From Utricularia gibba (taxonomy: Eukaryota > Streptophyta > Magnoliopsida > Lamiales > Lentibulariaceae): a stretch of 64,000 bases of DNA. The stretch spans positions 391,600-455,599 of the forward strand of contig NEEC01000029.1 in NCBI GenBank assembly GCA_002189035.1, read 5' to 3'. Both the position numbers and the translations under genes were made by a program. How positions within the stretch are numbered: the stretch's first letter is position 1; the number at the start of each line of letters is the position of its first letter. Shown in pieces: positions 24,510-35,984 of this stretch. The notes beneath the pieces were generated by a model, which did no database searches, was not told the origin of the DNA, and was given only the letters and a program-made list of their open reading frames with translations.

Positions 24510-26188
24510 ATGAGGTTGGAGACGGTGAAGAGGTCCTGCATTATCCGGCCGGCGATACCCACCACCCACGGAGTCCTCCCACTCACGGAATTCGATCAGG
24601 TCAGCGGACTGCTGCCTTACGTTCCGGGTATCATCTTCTACCGCCCGCAGGAGAGATGGCACGCCGGGGATGTCTTCACCACTCTAACAAACTCTTTGCG
24701 CAAAACATTGGTCTACTTCTATCCTGTGGCCGGCCGCCTCCGTCGCCTCCAAGGAGGCAGGTTTGAGGTGGACTGCAACGACGGCGGGGTGCTTTTTACC
24801 GAGGTTGACTCCCAAGAGGATATGGAGGTAATTTAAGATTCAGGCACTAGATCTGCTTGTGATGGATCATCTTCTTTTTTACCCTACTTCTTCATGTGCG
24901 CCGCGCCGGTAAATACCAGGTATTGATTATTAATTAAATGGTTCCATGGGCGTAAGGAATATGACTGGATAGCGATAGCTCTCTTCAGGAATATTATTCC
25001 AATCAGAAACACAATTGTTTATTCAGGAATTTGTTTCTTTTTTTATTATTATTCTTTCCTGTAAAGTGCGGATCGAAGCGTCTCTAATCGTAATTAAATT
25101 ACTTGTTCTTCATATGCCAACAGGTCCTTGCTGACTTCCCTCGGTCGCCGGAGTTCCATAATCATCTCATTCCTCGCGTCGATGACTCCGCCTCCGCGGA
25201 AGACCTCCCTCTCCTTTTCGTGCAGCTCACTCAGTTCCGGTGCGGCGGCTTCTCCCTGGGCTTCGCACTTTCTCATGCTGTATTTGACGGGCACAGCTGG
25301 GTGCATTTCCTGTGGGAATGGGCGCGCCTCGCCAGAGGAAAGCCGATCATGGCCCCGCCTTTTCTCGACAGGAAAATCTTCAGAGTGGGAAAGCCGCCTC
25401 TGTCGCCGACGGGCCATCACGAAGACTTCCACAACCCTCATTTCACGGCTCCGCCGCTTTTAATCGGCGAAACTAACTGTGAAACGCAGAGAAAAAAGTC
25501 AACCACCACCGCGACGCTGCAGATTTCCAATTCCCAAATCGAAACCCTGAGAAAAGCCGCAAACAGCAAAATCCCACCGGAGAAACCCAAGTTCTCTCGG
25601 TACGAAACCATCGCTGCCCACATATGGCGGTGCGCGTGCCGCGCCCGGCGCCATGTTTGGAATCAGCCGACGAGACTGGGCGTGTGCGTGGACATCCGCA
25701 ACCGCATGAATTTACCCAAGAACTTCTTCGGCAACGCCATCCTGGACGTGATGGCCGAGGGGCTTTCCGGCGAAGTGACTATGAAGCCATTGAGCTTCGT
25801 GGTGAGCAAAATTCGGAAGGCGATCAACTCGGTGACGGCAGATTACGTCAACTCCTCGATTGATTACCTGAAAAAGCTGGAGGACTTGTCGCCGATCGAA
25901 GAGTTTTACGGGACCTCGGAGGGGCAGGGGCCGTTCTACGGGAACCCGAATATAAGCGTGACGAGTTGGCTGAGCTTGCCGCCGGGGGGGGTTGATTTCG
26001 GATGGGGGGCGGAGGCATTGTTGAGCCCTGGTGGTTTGGACAGCGACGGGGACACGCTGATAATGCCGGGGAGCGGGGGGGAGGGGGCGGTTTTTATATG
26101 CCTTCAGGAGGAGTTGATGGGGGAGTTCGTGAAGCTATTCTACGAGGGCGTCAAAAAGGAGGAGACGGCGGCGGGGATCCCAGAATGA
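24510..26188 (+). CDS. BAHD acyltransferase, hydroxycinnamoyl transferase-like
   Basis: Two exons, 24510-24827 and 25124-26188, join in phase 0 and give 460 residues, normal for BAHD enzymes (about 430-460). Both diagnostic motifs are intact: HAVFDG (HXXXD, catalytic His) in exon 2 and VDFGWG (DFGWG, structural) near the C-terminus. The opening ETVKRSCIIRPAIPT and LVYFYPVAGRLRR are typical. These cytosolic enzymes move an acyl group from CoA to an alcohol or amine. The overall wording (PLTEFDQV, FALSHAVFDGHSW) suggests hydroxycinnamoyl donors with spermidine or shikimate-like acceptors, but the acceptor cannot be fixed from sequence. The start at 24510 (MRLETVKRSC) is the first in-frame ATG. 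Strong GC content in exon 2 marks it off from the AT-rich surroundings. It converges on the pyruvate kinase gene. Confidence 0.9.
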
Positions 26189-26820
26189 TTACCCTTCGAC
26201 CGTCCGCCCCTCCCTCCCACTTATCCAACACACACACAAATCACAATATTTGGTTCAGTGCACTCGCCTCGCCTCTCATCCCATCATTTTTATTTCATAT
26301 CAAATATCATCATTTTCTTGTATATCCGGCGGACGCCCTGCCCGTGTAATGAATACAATAAATCGTGCCTGAAATGAATATCATAATTATGGCGTAACTC
26401 CCTTTTGTTCTGTAACTGGTAGATTTAAACCGGAACCAGCATAAGTTGCAGGAGGAGATCGGACGGCACGCCTGCCGAGGCTGAATTTTCTGCCACCTCT
26501 CGACTAATTCCTCGCAGGATACTCGAATCATCTGCTAAAAAAACGGTGCAGGGGTAGCAAGGAAGTTACGACGCTTCTTAGTTTTAGAAGCTCATTTATT
26601 TGTATTTATTTAATAATTAGCTACTACACACCTGAAAAACAGTCTCCTGAGTATATGATGCACCAAAAATGTCGTGTCGCACAGGTCATCAAAAATGAGG
26701 GGGAAAAAAGCAATAGATGGAGAGAACAAGGGGTAGCTAGAATAACAAAGAAGCAAGAGATGTGAACTCTAAGTATTGGATTCACCAATCGCCAAACGCA
26801 GCAACATCATCGGGTTGAGC
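26189..26820. other. Convergent 3' regions of BAHD and pyruvate kinase genes
   Basis: Non-coding. Probable 3' untranslated regions and polyadenylation signals of both genes; no other element seen. Confidence 0.5.
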
Positions 26821-29800
26821 CTACACTTTCCTGACCTGAATGTTATGGGTAGACTGTGACCGCCATATCGGTTGCCGGCCGCTCTGGAGAAGAGCCACAT
26901 GTTCGCCTTCTTTCACCATACCTTGTTTCTAAATTGTCAAGATGCCACAGTTGGTATACATTACCTCGCACACTCAAACATCAAAAAATTATGGTTCTGT
27001 GGATACAAGTGTTTAGGAAGGACGAACCTGTAGCACGGCGAGCGCGTTGGCAAATGTATCCTCAGCATCGTCGGAGAACTCCAGATGAATGGGGCAAACA
27101 CCTTGGTAGAGAGCTAGCCTTTGCTGTGTTCTCGTACTGTTAACAGAAGAATACACGAAACAAGGTTACACAGCTGGCTATAGGTGAGAGGAATGCTGGG
27201 AGTGTGGCTGTGTGGTCATTTAAGATGGGTAAAAGAAGAAAAAAATAAGGTATCACGGGGAGGTGGGCGAGCAGATCAGTAGACATCTTGCAAAACGCAG
27301 TTGCTAGAACTCACTCATTTGTGAAAGCAAAAATTGTTCCAGATGGTCGATAATGGCTCAATAGGATGGCCATGAAACCAGTTCTCGTGAAGACAACGAT
27401 TGAAGTTCCGAGGGTATTAGACATCATTGTTGCATGGTACGCAAACATTTCACTCATATGATTCTGCAAACACAAAAAGCACATCAAAATGAGAAGTGAG
27501 TGTACTTCATGTAAGGTGGAAGAGCTAATGAGATAATATAATCCACTACATGCCCAGACCTTGAAGGCTAGGCCAAGATTTGCTGGTGTCTCTGGGCCTG
27601 ATACCGTTTCTTCGGTGCGCAAAGAGACCGTGTGCATGACTTTCACAGCTTTCAACGGAAATCTGAGCAGTGCAGCAAGTCAGATCACACGAATCAGGTT
27701 GAGTTAATGCACCAAGGTTTGCTGCATCAAAAAAAAAAAAAAAAAAAAAAAGAAAGAAAGAAAGAAGGAAAGACCACGTGCCTCCCATGAGCAGTCTCCC
27801 CAGAAAGCATGACTGCATCAGCGCCTTCGCGAACAGCAATGGCAATATCTGATACCTCAGCTCGGGTAGGGGTGGGATGAACAATCATGCTTTCAAGCAT
27901 ATTTGTTGCCACTATCACTGCTTTTCCCATGCTACGGCATGTCCGGATGATTTCTTCCTATAAGCATCAGGTCTTTTGTAAATCTAATCATGCTATTTCT
28001 TGCATTCTGGAATTCTGACGTGTAAGCTGAAAGAGGTTGCCACTTCACCTGCAGTATTGGAACATCCTCAATCGGCAATTCTGCACCAAGATCTCCTCTG
28101 GCAACCATTGCCTGTCGAGAAAAGGGAACAGTTCAGGTACCTTTGCAGAAGAAAGTTTCACCAATCACAAAATACATGGAAACTAGATGCTTCATTGGAA
28201 CAATATACAGTCAACCATAAACAATTCAAGATTAACTTCCATAGAGACATCTTGGCAATTCATTCTGAATACATGACAAATACGGTTATTTATCTATATG
28301 CAACTGTCGTTCCTACCCCATCAGATGCAGTTATAATTGACTGCAAATTTGGAATGGAGTCAGCACTTTCAATTTTGACGATGACATTAATGTCAGCTCC
28401 AGCAGCTGCAGGGAACAAAAAAAATCAAGATACGTATAAGGAAATAGTATAGACAGACGACAGTGGCAGCAGCGCCATCAGAAACGAAGGCTCCGTGCCA
28501 CAAGGGGTCATTAAACTAAGCACCAAGAGCTAGGATTAACCTTTAAGATAATTCTTCAATTCATGAACAACAGCAGCATCTTTGACAAAGGAAACAGCAT
28601 AAAAATCAACTTCATTATCCACTCCAAATTTGATATCCTCCCAATCCTTTTCTGTAGAACATTCAAAATATCATTTTAAATTTTTCACACAGAGGGAGAG
28701 CATTATAGCTAACACACTATAAGAAACCTGATACGACCCAAAAATACTAACCTGTGATTGAAGGGAGTGTTGCACTTTTTCCACGAACATTAAGGTGCCG
28801 GCGAGATTTAAGTTCTCCACCATCAACAACCTCACACTTCACTGAATCTTCATCCTTTGACTTCACGAGCAATGACATCATACCACCTGCATTGACAAAA
28901 ATAGACAACTATATATTCATAAGAAGCAAGTATCATCAAGGGTACGGTGTGTAAAAAACCGTTGCCACTTCAAAATCCAAAAAAAGGAAAGGATACTAGG
29001 TTGCTAAATTGTTGAAACCAACTAATTTAGAAGTGCTAAAAAGTGCCCGATCTTATACAGCGCAATTGTTTGAATAAAAACAAATGAAAACTATGCAAAC
29101 TTAAAGTTTACTACCATCAACAAGGAGCATATCCCCAGCTTCAACATCATTGACAAAATCGTCATAGTTGACACTAACACAATCATGTGTACCAACTCCT
29201 CTTCTAATTGTGAAAGTGAATTCCTGACCCGTTGTCAGGACAATAGGTTGAGGTAAATCACCACTCCTAACCTCAGGACCCTGTCATTCAAAATTCCGAA
29301 GAAATATTATAAAACGTAATTTGTGCGCCTTGAAGTGAAATAGAATTCTGAGGCACAAGTTCAACTACAATACTAGCCTTGGTGTCAAGCATGATGGCTA
29401 TAACGTTGTCTTTTGCGTGAGAATTATACTCCTTGACCAAGTCAATAACTTTCTGGTGAGATGCATGATCTCCATGGGACATATTAAGACGCGCAACATT
29501 CATTCCTGCCTCTGCTAGTTTCCATATCATTTCCTTGGTATTGGAAGATGGCCCGATTGTGCAAACAATTTTGGTCTTGCGCCTCACTGAGGGTGTGGAC
29601 GGCAAACCCATGGATACATCACCATTTATTGTGGCTCCCTGAAAATTCAGAACTTTCCCTTCCTCCTGATCCAGAAGTAAGAGCAGGGCAAGGCCATATT
29701 AGGGTGTGGTATAGCAATGTGGCGTCTCTCAAGAATAAGCATAACACAAAAGACCCAAATGAAAAGCTTATACCTTTGTACTGTCTTCAGGAGAAACGGG

Positions 29801-30016
29801 GATTAACTGTGGATCCGTACTCAGGGACTTCGTCGGAGTGATCGGCGCGGCGACCTTTACAACTCCACCGCGGCTCATCCTCTCATTGGGCCGCAATACA
29901 TTTCCATCGAACCGAGAAATTCGCCTCCGCTCCCCTGACTGGGATTGCCGAGATCCAGAACCACCTCCAGCTGCAACTGCACAGTTAACAAGATGCGAGG
30001 CCACAACTTGTGCCAT
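26821..30016 (-). CDS. PKP2: Plastid pyruvate kinase beta subunit
   Basis: Twelve exons join in one frame: 30016-29774, 29665-29378, 29280-29115, 28886-28752, 28651-28541, 28405-28317, 28111-28049, 27957-27782, 27662-27560, 27463-27315, 27136-27028 and 26928-26821. They give 579 residues, the length I recall for Arabidopsis At5g52920. The N-terminus ([11 protein letters not shown]...) is a Ser/Arg-rich plastid transit peptide. Catalytic landmarks: [79 protein letters not shown] and [12 protein letters not shown]. It converts phosphoenolpyruvate and ADP to pyruvate and ATP in plastids, feeding fatty acid synthesis, notably in seeds. Introns starting at 29377 and 27781 appear to begin with GC instead of GT. 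The start of translation lies 652 bases from that of the divergent F-box gene. Confidence 0.96.
27729..27767. repeat. Poly-A tract followed by (GAAA)n in a pyruvate kinase intron
   Basis: Twenty-three A followed by four GAAA-like units, just downstream (minus strand) of the exon ending at 27782. On the coding strand it is a TTTC/poly-T tract within the intron, near its 5' side. Confidence 0.9.
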
Positions 30017-30668
30017 TACTACAAAAGAAAGTAGTATATTTCCCCAAAACGCTACTTCAATCAAGAATTAACGTGCGGCAAGAGATGCAGAAGGAGAAGG
30101 AGATTCAGAAGCTGGGGCGATGACTGCTGAACTTCTTCTCGTTTGTATCGAAGCTGGACAGCACAGCGGACCCTCGTTTTCCATACATCGCATTGTATAT
30201 TATATATATAATATATGCATCAGCCTTACAGTAGCTGGACAGAGAGATTCGATGGGTGAAACGGCGTCGTGGTGGTGGCCCGTTGAAAGTGGGCCAAGTA
30301 TAAAATACCAGATCCATTTGTTGATCGGGCTCCATTTGGGCCGATGGCTCCAGCGAGGACTGGATGAAGCTAATAACTTTAGGCCCTTTCATTTTGACCC
30401 CTCTCTTTCTCGGATTTGTAATTCTCGCCTTCTAGATTCAAATAATAAATTTTGATGTATATATTAAATAGATGGTAAGTGATTGGAAAAAAAATTCTGC
30501 GCTTTTTGAATTAGAAGTTGATATTTTTTTTTACCATTTTTATAAAAGAATAAATTGTTTATTTATTATTATACGTACCCGGTACCCCCCTGCAATCAAA
30601 GGGTCGGAAAATGAATATGGCTGAAACATGTGCGACCCTGCCCCTCAGCGCCATCTAGGGTTTCGGAT
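30017..30668. promoter_or_regulatory. Divergent promoter shared by PKP2 and the F-box gene
   Basis: Only 652 bases separate the two divergent start codons. The segment holds both 5' untranslated regions and promoters, with an AT-rich palindromic-looking stretch (TATATTATATATATAATATA) near 30198. Sharing of elements is inferred from spacing alone. Confidence 0.5.
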
Positions 30669-31968
30669 ATGGCGATTACAAGTTCGGCAGGGCCTGCGGA
30701 TGAAATTCGAAGATACACCGAGTTGGGGATCAAGGAATCTTTCTCCCGGAATCCCCTGTACGCTTACGCTTGCAGAGAATTGAGCTGTATCATCAGAAAC
30801 GGATACCCACAGTTTTCCAAGAGTGTTCAATCGCTTCTGTATCAAGACACGCTTTTTGCTTTCACCGTTCTTCCCGTGTAAGACTTTTCGGGAAAAAGAA
30901 AAACGATGATACACTCATGGGGCTAACTGTTGACATGAATGTTCAGGGTGCATACGCAGTCTGCTGTATCGGCTGCTCGTACCCTCGTACAAAGTGCCGA
31001 ATCTGCTTTCCCCAAGCAGAAGCGTGCACAGGCTGTGAAGGAGTACAAGAATGCAGTTGTTTCTTGCAAGAGGATGTCCAAACAAAACCTGGAATATGGA
31101 GGTGACATATTTCTTGGTGTTGAAAATGTGATCTTGTCGGTTTACGTTTACTCTGAGATATGTGGGAATGAGTAATTAGATTGGTGTTTCCAGATGGTGC
31201 AAACCTGATACCGCAGGATGTTTTGGTGCATATCTTCGGCTTCTTAGACTTGGGTTCCGTTGTTTCAGCTTCTGGGGTCTGCAGGTATTTCAAAGTAATC
31301 AACCGTCCTTGCACATAGAGTTGTTGCATTTGATACCTTGTGGCCTGGTTTCCCGTTGTTCAGAACGTGGAATGTGGCCTCTAATGACGATAAACTCTGG
31401 AAATGCTTGTATGATACCTATTTCTCTGCGTTGAACGGCACCATAAACATGCGCGAACGCACTACTACTCATGCCGCCGAAGATTGCGGATTGGAAGAAA
31501 AGGATCATAGTGATCACTGGAGAGCGAGGTTTCAACAGGCGTACAAAGCTAGTAAGTAGTGGATCTGGTTCTGTCGTTTTGCGAATGATGTGAGGGGCTT
31601 ACGCTGTTTGCAGGCATGCTTGCTAGAAAACTGAGGTCCAACAGAGGATACTGTGGAACGTGCTCCTCCGTCGTCTGGCTAGATGGAGTTACGTGCTCAA
31701 ATGCATCTGGTACAAACGATGGAGCTGGGGGGAAGCAGCATCAGATTACACCCATATCCGCAACGCAGGTAAAAACAACATTTAACCTGATTGGGTTCTG
31801 TTCCGGCAAGTTCAACTAAAGAAGCCGCTGGACGACTGGCTCTAGGTAGCTACGTATATCTCAGAAGGCGTTATACCGGAGGAGCCATCTTCGGATACCG
31901 ACAGTGACACAGAGGATGGCTCCGTGTTCAAGCTGTGGGCATTTCCTGTCCGCTTAGATGGTGCATAG
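30669..31968 (+). CDS. F-box protein, At5g52880-like
   Basis: Six exons join in frame: 30669-30877, 30947-31101, 31194-31284, 31364-31551, 31614-31768 and 31846-31968, giving 306 residues. The N-terminal half (LGIKESFSRNPLYAYACREL, FPKQKRAQAVKEY) is a helical region specific to this family. The F-box follows at about residues 125-165: LIPQDVLVHIFGFLDLGSVV, then VCRTWNVASNDDKLW. The C-terminal part has a CGTC pair (YCGTCSSVVWLD) and an acidic SSDTDSDTEDGS tract ending in a short tail. F-box proteins link SKP1-Cullin1 ubiquitin ligases to substrates; the substrate is not known. It lies next to the plastid pyruvate kinase gene, as I recall in Arabidopsis (At5g52880 and At5g52920). The ATG at 30669 gives the best family start (MAITSSAGPADEI). 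Confidence 0.9.
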
Positions 31969-32570
31969 CCTTTGGGAATGTTGTGCGATCATCGAGAGAG
32001 ACAGACGGGGATGAATCCTCAGGTCCGCTGTGTTATCGTGTACAGAAGATTCGTGGGTGATTCGCCATTGTTGAAAAATAGAGGAGCTCGATAGGTCGTA
32101 AATATCTTGTGTGGAGGGTTCCAATTAAATAACCCTTTTGAATTTAATCATTGGTAATAGTTTATTTTATCTAAAAAGAAATGAGGTACGGCGGTATTAC
32201 AATCGACAGAAGCCCATGAACCGAGATTCAGTTCTCGGGAGCGGCCCATCCCAGCCCAGCCCAGCCCATAATACTAAAGTTTGTTTTTCTTTTTCTAGAT
32301 ATCTTCCAAAACAAAACCAGGCCAAGCCAAGCCAGGAGAGAAAGGGACAAGGTGTGATGAAATGTTTGGAGGCATATGTCACATGTGCGAAAGAAAGAAT
32401 CGATCCCATTCCCAAGTGGGCATGAGTTGGTCACGGGATCCCATATCCAACACCAATGCCACGGACGCCACATACAAATACTCAAACCATTTAACTCCAA
32501 TTCCTGATAAAACTGTAGCGAGTTACCCATCCTTCCCTCGGTCTCACTCCCAGGCCCTCATTCCTCCGCC
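31969..32570. other. Spacer: F-box 3' region and ABCG promoter
   Basis: Non-coding. A short CCCAG repeat (CAGCCCAGCCCAGCCCA) lies near 32255. Nothing else recognised. Confidence 0.5.
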
Positions 32571-34389
32571 ATGGAACCACCACCGGAGGAGCCGACTCCA
32601 CCGCCTCAGCCGTGCAAAACCTACAAGCTCACCGCCTTGGCTATCTCCTACGCTAAACCGGCCACCATAGCGCCCAGACTCTGTTTCAAGCCATGCATTT
32701 CGCCGCCGCCTCTTTACATCCTCAAGGAAATCACATTCACCGCCTATCCATCGGAAATCCTCGCCGTTGTGGGCCCTAGTGGCGCAGGGAAATCCACTCT
32801 GTTGGACATTCTCGCAGCCCGTACCGCCGCTACCGCCGGCCAGCTCCTTTTGAATTCCTCCGCCCTGAATCCTTCAGCTTTCCGTAAGCTTTCAGCTTAC
32901 GTTCCACAGCACGATGCATGTCTCCCTCTGCTCACCGTTTGTGAAACCTTCACCTTCGCTGCTCGCCTGCTGAAACCCAAAACCGCTGATATCTCCGCCA
33001 TTGTCTCCGATCTCATGACCGAGCTCCGCCTGTCGCATCTGTCCGACACGAGGCTCTCCGGCGGCCTCTCCGGTGGTGAGCGTCGTCGTGTTTCCATCGG
33101 TTTAAGCCTGCTACACGACCCGGCGGTGCTGATTCTCGACGAGCCCACTTCAGGGCTCGACAGCAGTGCAGCGTTAAATGTGATGCAGACGCTGAGATCA
33201 ATCTCCGATTCGCAACATCGAACCGTGATTCTATCCATTCATCAGCCCAGTTTCAAGATTCTATCCACAATCGACAAGATTCTTCTTCTATCAAAAGGCA
33301 GCGTTGTTCATCATGGAACACTGCCTTCTCTTGAAGCTTTCTTGCTCTGTAACGGCTTCACAGTCCCCCTCAGCTAAATCCTCTTGAATACGCTATGGAG
33401 ATACTGAATCAGCTCCAGATAAGTGAACCCATTTCTCCATTGCCCCTATCCCCATGCACCCACGAAAGTTGTGATTCTACAATCTCAGCATCATCATCTC
33501 CTTCTGAGAGCGTGGACAAAGAAGTTGTTAGCTACAGAAGCTCGAGATTCCATGAAACGATCATTCTCTATTCCCGTTTCTGGAAAATCATCTACAGAAC
33601 AAAGCAATTACTTTTGGCGAACACCTTGCAGGCATTAGGAGTTGGGCTCATTCTCGGCACCATTTACATCAACATCGGAATCGGGAAATCTGGAATCGAG
33701 AAGAGATTTGGTTTGATTGCCTTTACACTAACATTTCTCCTTTCCTCAACCACAGAAACTCTCCCAATCTACGTCAACGAGAGACCCATTCTTCTGAGAG
33801 AAACTTCAAGCGGAGTTTACAGGCTATCTTCATACCTACTGGCGAATACTCTGGTTTTCATGCCGTATCTCCTCGCAATCGCCATTATCTTCTCAGTCTC
33901 ACTCTACTTCCTAGTCGGCTCTGCGCCAATTGGCAAGCGTTCGCATACTTCCTTCTCCTGATCTGGGTTATAATTCTGGTCGCCAATTCCTTGGTTCTGT
34001 TCCTCAGCTCCATCGCTCCCAATTTCATCGCGGGAACTTCGCTGTTAACGGTATTGCTCGCCGGATTCTTCCTCTTTTCGGGCTACTTCATATCGAAGGA
34101 AAGCTTACCCAAATTCTGGCTTCTGATGCACTACCTGTCCATGTACAAGTACGGGTTCGATGCTTTGCTGATCAACGAATACTCTTGTCTGTTCAATACG
34201 TGCTTGATCTGGGCCGATGACAAGACGAAAAGCGCGTGCTTTGTGAGCGGGAGGGACGTGATGGAGAAGAGGGGACTCCATGAGCGTCAACGATGGATCA
34301 ACGTGTACATCTTGGTGGGCTTCTTCGTAATGTATCGAGCGCTTTGGCTCATAGTTCTGATCAGGAGAGTCTCCAGATCCAAGAGATAA
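32571..34389 (+). CDS. ABCG8: Half-size ABCG transporter, ABCG8/ABCG4-like, with two frame breaks
   Basis: An intronless gene. Three collinear open pieces in different frames cover the whole protein: 32571 to about 33369, about 33370 to 33918, and about 33919 to 34389; the full length would be about 606 residues (family about 590). The nucleotide-binding domain has Walker A GPSGAGKST, Q-loop VPQHDACLP, signature LSGGLSGGERRRVS, Walker B VLILDEPTSGLD and the switch His in ILSIHQPS. The membrane domain (FWKIIYRTKQLLLANTLQAL, then LFLSSIAPNFIAG, FFLFSGYFISKESLP and ALLINEYSC) is typical of ABCG4/8. One base is missing in the five-C run 33365-33369 (QLNPLEYAMEIL continues in the next frame) and one at the GG of 33917-33918 (VGL...NWQAFAYFLL). 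Half transporters of this group export lipids or hormones as dimers at the plasma membrane; the substrate is unknown. Confidence 0.9.
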
Positions 34390-34796
34390 ACACGGGAATG
34401 CAGTTGAAGATCAAACCTGGTGATCACAGGTGTTTTAATGTTCTTCATTAGTGGTTGCTGGTCCATTAAACCACCATCATCATCAGGATAACAGTTCCTG
34501 TTGGCTATAAATCCTTTGCTTTATGTCGATCACAATCAATCTCACAACTAAGAGCATTCTTGAACTTCTCTTGGTTACTGGCAATGGGAATGACGTGTGT
34601 GGTTGTGGTAGGGCTTCACGGGGTGGTGGTTTTCTTGTTTTGTTGTTCACGTGCAGCCATTGACATTTGAACCAGTTGGGTTCCGTTGGGTTTTGTGAAT
34701 GAAGGCTGCCATGGGCCGTGCTTGTCTTTCAATGCAAGCAACCCCATGGCATTCATTCCCTGCCGCGATCAAAATCGCCCATGCTCCCACATACAC
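34390..34796. other. ABCG 3' region
   Basis: Non-coding; no motif or repeat recognised. Confidence 0.5.
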
Positions 34797-35262
34797 TCAC
34801 AACACTGGCCAACGTGAAGTGTGTCGGTATAATCTCATGGAGTAATAACATTCCAAGGCTTTGTCTTTAAAACCATTTTTTGACAACATACCTATCATCA
34901 AATTCCACGACACCATCACCTTTCTGGCATTTGTTCGAATACCCTGTAGGCAACAGCCGCGTCATTTGATTTGTAGCAAGAATCTAAAACTGTGTGCTAA
35001 GAGAATATGCTTTTTCATGACATCCCTATCATCAAATTCCAGGATATCTCATTCCTTTCTGGCATTTGGACGAACAGCCAGCGTTGAAACCGCATTTGAA
35101 GTACAGCTGAATCAAACGGTTCACTAGGAAAGAGTTGGAAAACTGATTTGTATGATGAATGTAAGCCCGAATCAACTTCCCTGCCTTAAGGAGTTTATTG
35201 TTTATATATATGTGTGTGTCATGGACGTTTTCCAGTTTGCAAGCTACAAGCATGCATTGCTC
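34797..35262 (-). pseudogene. Pentatricopeptide-repeat (PPR) gene relic
   Basis: On the minus strand the order of PPR motifs survives with stops and frame changes. First comes LLKAGKLIRAYIHHTNQFSN followed by FLVNRLIQLYFKCG (35200-35080), then FVQMPERNEISWNLMIGMS and a stop (35070-35010), then a shifted repeat NDAAVAYRVFEQMPER and VMVSWNLMIGMLSKNGFKDK (34960-34870), ending ALECYYSMRLYR and a stop near 34797. The wording (VFxQMPERNxxSWNxMIG) is that of PLS-class PPR proteins, which edit or process organelle RNA. The two matching MPER...SWNLMIG copies explain the imperfect direct repeat visible in the DNA at 34875-34939 and 35011-35069. No intact reading frame longer than about 90 codons remains. 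Confidence 0.8.
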
Positions 35263-35984
35263 TGATTCGCTGAACGTGCAAATTCTGGATAATCGCATTC
35301 ATCCTTCCATGTTCTTGAACCTCATTTGCTGCCGATGGAGAACCGAGTTGGTGACTGCACTGCACTGCACGTGTGAATAGAATGGATTGGTGAGAATGAC
35401 GATTTTAAGCAATTAAATTACCCTTTTATTCTAGATGCTTAGACACCACGAATTGGGGATAGAAGAGATCATCTTGTTCACCCCTCGGCCCGGCCCCGGC
35501 CCATAAACAACGGGTCCATAACTGCCTTCGCACTTGCAGAAGAGCGTTTTTCGGAGATGAAGAACCCTCCTGAGCGGAGACCTGTATCTTAGTTAAAACC
35601 ATGAAATATAAGGTTTATTTTAAATCTACGTTTGAAATGAACCCTGTTATCAAACACATGATTAATAAACCCAACTGAGGAAAACCAGGCCATTCACCCT
35701 ACCAAACGCGCCCTAAGTCGTGTGTAGTTGATCTTGATAGGCATGAAATATTGTGCGAGTTGAAATCTGGAATGACGACAAATCCTATGTCTACTTCAGG
35801 GTCCCGATGTCACCTTTCGAGCTCCCCCAAACGCGTATTCTTATTTTTTGTTGTTTCACGCTTCGCCCTCAAACGTGCAAAGAAGGAGATTTCGTGGAAG
35901 TTCACCCTGTTCAAACGATGGCGGTATATCTACTTGTATTTCATACACACTCTTATGCAGGGCATTCCATTTGTGTGAAAGGAG
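35263..35984. other. Spacer upstream of the MEKK-like gene
   Basis: It may hold the 5' untranslated region or an earlier first exon of the next gene. A frame at 35753-36091 (+) is open but without recognisable motif. A short TATATATATGTGTGTG run occurs near 35205. Confidence 0.45.
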
